In this document: in pieces, positions 6,033 to 6,625 of the stretch
How positions within the stretch are numbered: position 1 is the first letter of the stretch
How the letters are laid out: the number at the start of each line of letters is the position of its first letter
Assembly (NCBI RefSeq): GCF_046541315.1
Contig: NZ_JBKHDN010000158.1
Location: 1-6,625 of the forward strand
DNA: 6,625 nt
Direction: 5' to 3'
Source of the DNA: Lamprobacter sp046541315
GTDB taxonomy: Bacteria; Pseudomonadota; Gammaproteobacteria; Chromatiales; Chromatiaceae
Position numbers and translations under genes: made by a program
The notes under the pieces: generated by a model
What the model was told of the DNA's origin: nothing
What the model saw: only the letters and a program-made list of their open reading frames with translations
The model's database searches: none

Positions 6033-6625
6033 TCAGTGTTGGGCCGAGGGCGCCGAGGCGTTGACGACGCCGGTGAAGAGCCCGCGCGCGTCGACCGCGT
6101 CGAAGCGGTAATCGCGATTGCAGAACTCGCAGGTCACCTTGATCAGCCCGCGCTCGGCGATGATGGCGTCGACCTCCTCGCGTCCGAGGGCGCGCAGGTT
6201 GTCGGCAACCCGGGCGCGCGAGCAGTGACAGCGGAAGGCCACCGGTTCGGGCTCGAAGAGACGGATGTCCTCCTCGTGGAACAGGCGCCGCAACAGCTCG
6301 GGCGCGGTCTGGCGCAGCAGTTCTTGCGGCTGCACGGTGTCGGCCAGGATCACGGCTCGGTTCCAGTCGTCCTGATCATCGCTCTCGCCCGGCAAGCGCT
6401 GCAACATCATGCCGGCCGCGCGCTGGTCGTTGACGGCGAGCCAGAAGCGCGAGGGCAGTTGTTCCGAGGCGGCAAAGTAGCCTTCGAGGGCGGCGCCGAT
6501 GCTAGCACCCTCCAGCGGCACGATGCCTTGGTAACGGTCGCGCTGCTTGGCGTCGATCGTCAGCACCAATTGTCCGTTGCCGAACAACGCCCGCAGATCG
6601 CCGGCCGGGATGGCGTCTTCCCCCG
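6033..6625 (-). CDS. hslO: Hsp33 redox-regulated chaperone, N-terminus outside window
   Basis: Hsp33 is a cytoplasmic holdase that switches on when oxidation releases zinc from its C-terminal cysteines. The visible 196 residues cover the C-terminal two thirds: the core with ALFGNGQLVLTID, YQGIVPLEG and SEQLPSRFWLA, then AAGMMLQRLP, and the zinc-binding redox switch. The switch has both cysteine pairs, CHC (6230-6222) and CEFC (6131-6120), so it looks functional. The frame stays open to the window edge, and the conserved core runs across a TTG at 6587, so that TTG is internal and not a start. The protein ends SAPSAQH. It is co-oriented with wrbA, 142 bases away. Confidence 0.95.
   Translation of the reverse strand, partial: GEDAIPAGDLRALFGNGQLVLTIDAKQRDRYQGIVPLEGASIGAALEGYFAASEQLPSRFWLAVNDQRAAGMMLQRLPGESDDQDDWNRAVILADTVQPQELLRQTAPELLRRLFHEEDIRLFEPEPVAFRCHCSRARVADNLRALGREEVDAIIAERGLIKVTCEFCNRDYRFDAVDARGLFTGVVNASAPSAQH

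Noticed and set aside
6033..6587. hslO starting at the TTG at 6587
   Set aside because: The conserved Hsp33 core (ALFGNGQLVL) runs across this codon and continues to the window edge, so it is internal.
1..6625. CRISPR array, tRNA, insertion sequence or prophage
   Set aside because: No spaced direct repeats, cloverleaf pattern, transposase-like protein or phage gene was seen; the only direct repeats noticed are the two 12-bp tandem arrays.

Overview
This GC-rich window holds eight co-oriented genes, all on the minus strand, so they are transcribed from right to left. From upstream to downstream they are hslO (partial), wrbA, hda, a small zinc-ribbon membrane protein, hoxU, hoxY, hoxH and hoxW (partial). 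The protein types suggest a gammaproteobacterium. The hydrogenase resembles the soluble, NAD(P)-linked, cyanobacterial-type Hox enzymes (group 3d) that also occur in purple sulfur bacteria. A member of the Chromatiaceae or a relative is therefore my best guess. This is an inference from protein recall, not from a search.

Right part (4476-6625): the redox-activated chaperone Hsp33 (C-terminal two thirds), a WrbA-type flavodoxin-like NAD(P)H:quinone oxidoreductase, and the DnaA inactivator Hda only 8 bases behind wrbA. Hda carries an unusual low-complexity C-terminal tail, part of it built from three tandem 12-bp units. A perfect GC hairpin lies between hslO and wrbA.

Middle part (3612-4475): a two-cysteine-pair zinc-ribbon protein with two predicted membrane segments. 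It is flanked by non-coding gaps of about 220 bp (4256-4475) and 206 bp (3612-3817). The second gap is the only place in the window for the hox promoter and contains two short perfect inverted repeats.

Left part (1-3611): a hydrogenase cluster hoxU-hoxY-hoxH-hoxW. HoxU is the electron-transfer subunit with one [2Fe-2S] and several [4Fe-4S] cysteine sets. HoxY is the small hydrogenase subunit. HoxH is the NiFe catalytic subunit with a 26-residue C-terminal peptide to be removed. HoxW is the peptidase expected to remove it. hoxU/hoxY and hoxH/hoxW each overlap by ATGA, whereas hoxY and hoxH are separated by 165 bp containing a hairpin. The diaphorase genes hoxF and hoxE, which normally precede hoxU, are not in this window.

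I see no tRNA, rRNA, CRISPR array, insertion sequence or prophage gene. The most distinctive features are the missing hoxEF, the triplicated 12-bp start region and long N-terminal extension of HoxW, and the structured hoxY-hoxH spacer. None of these proves a new system; the window is mostly a recognisable hydrogenase locus with unusual details.
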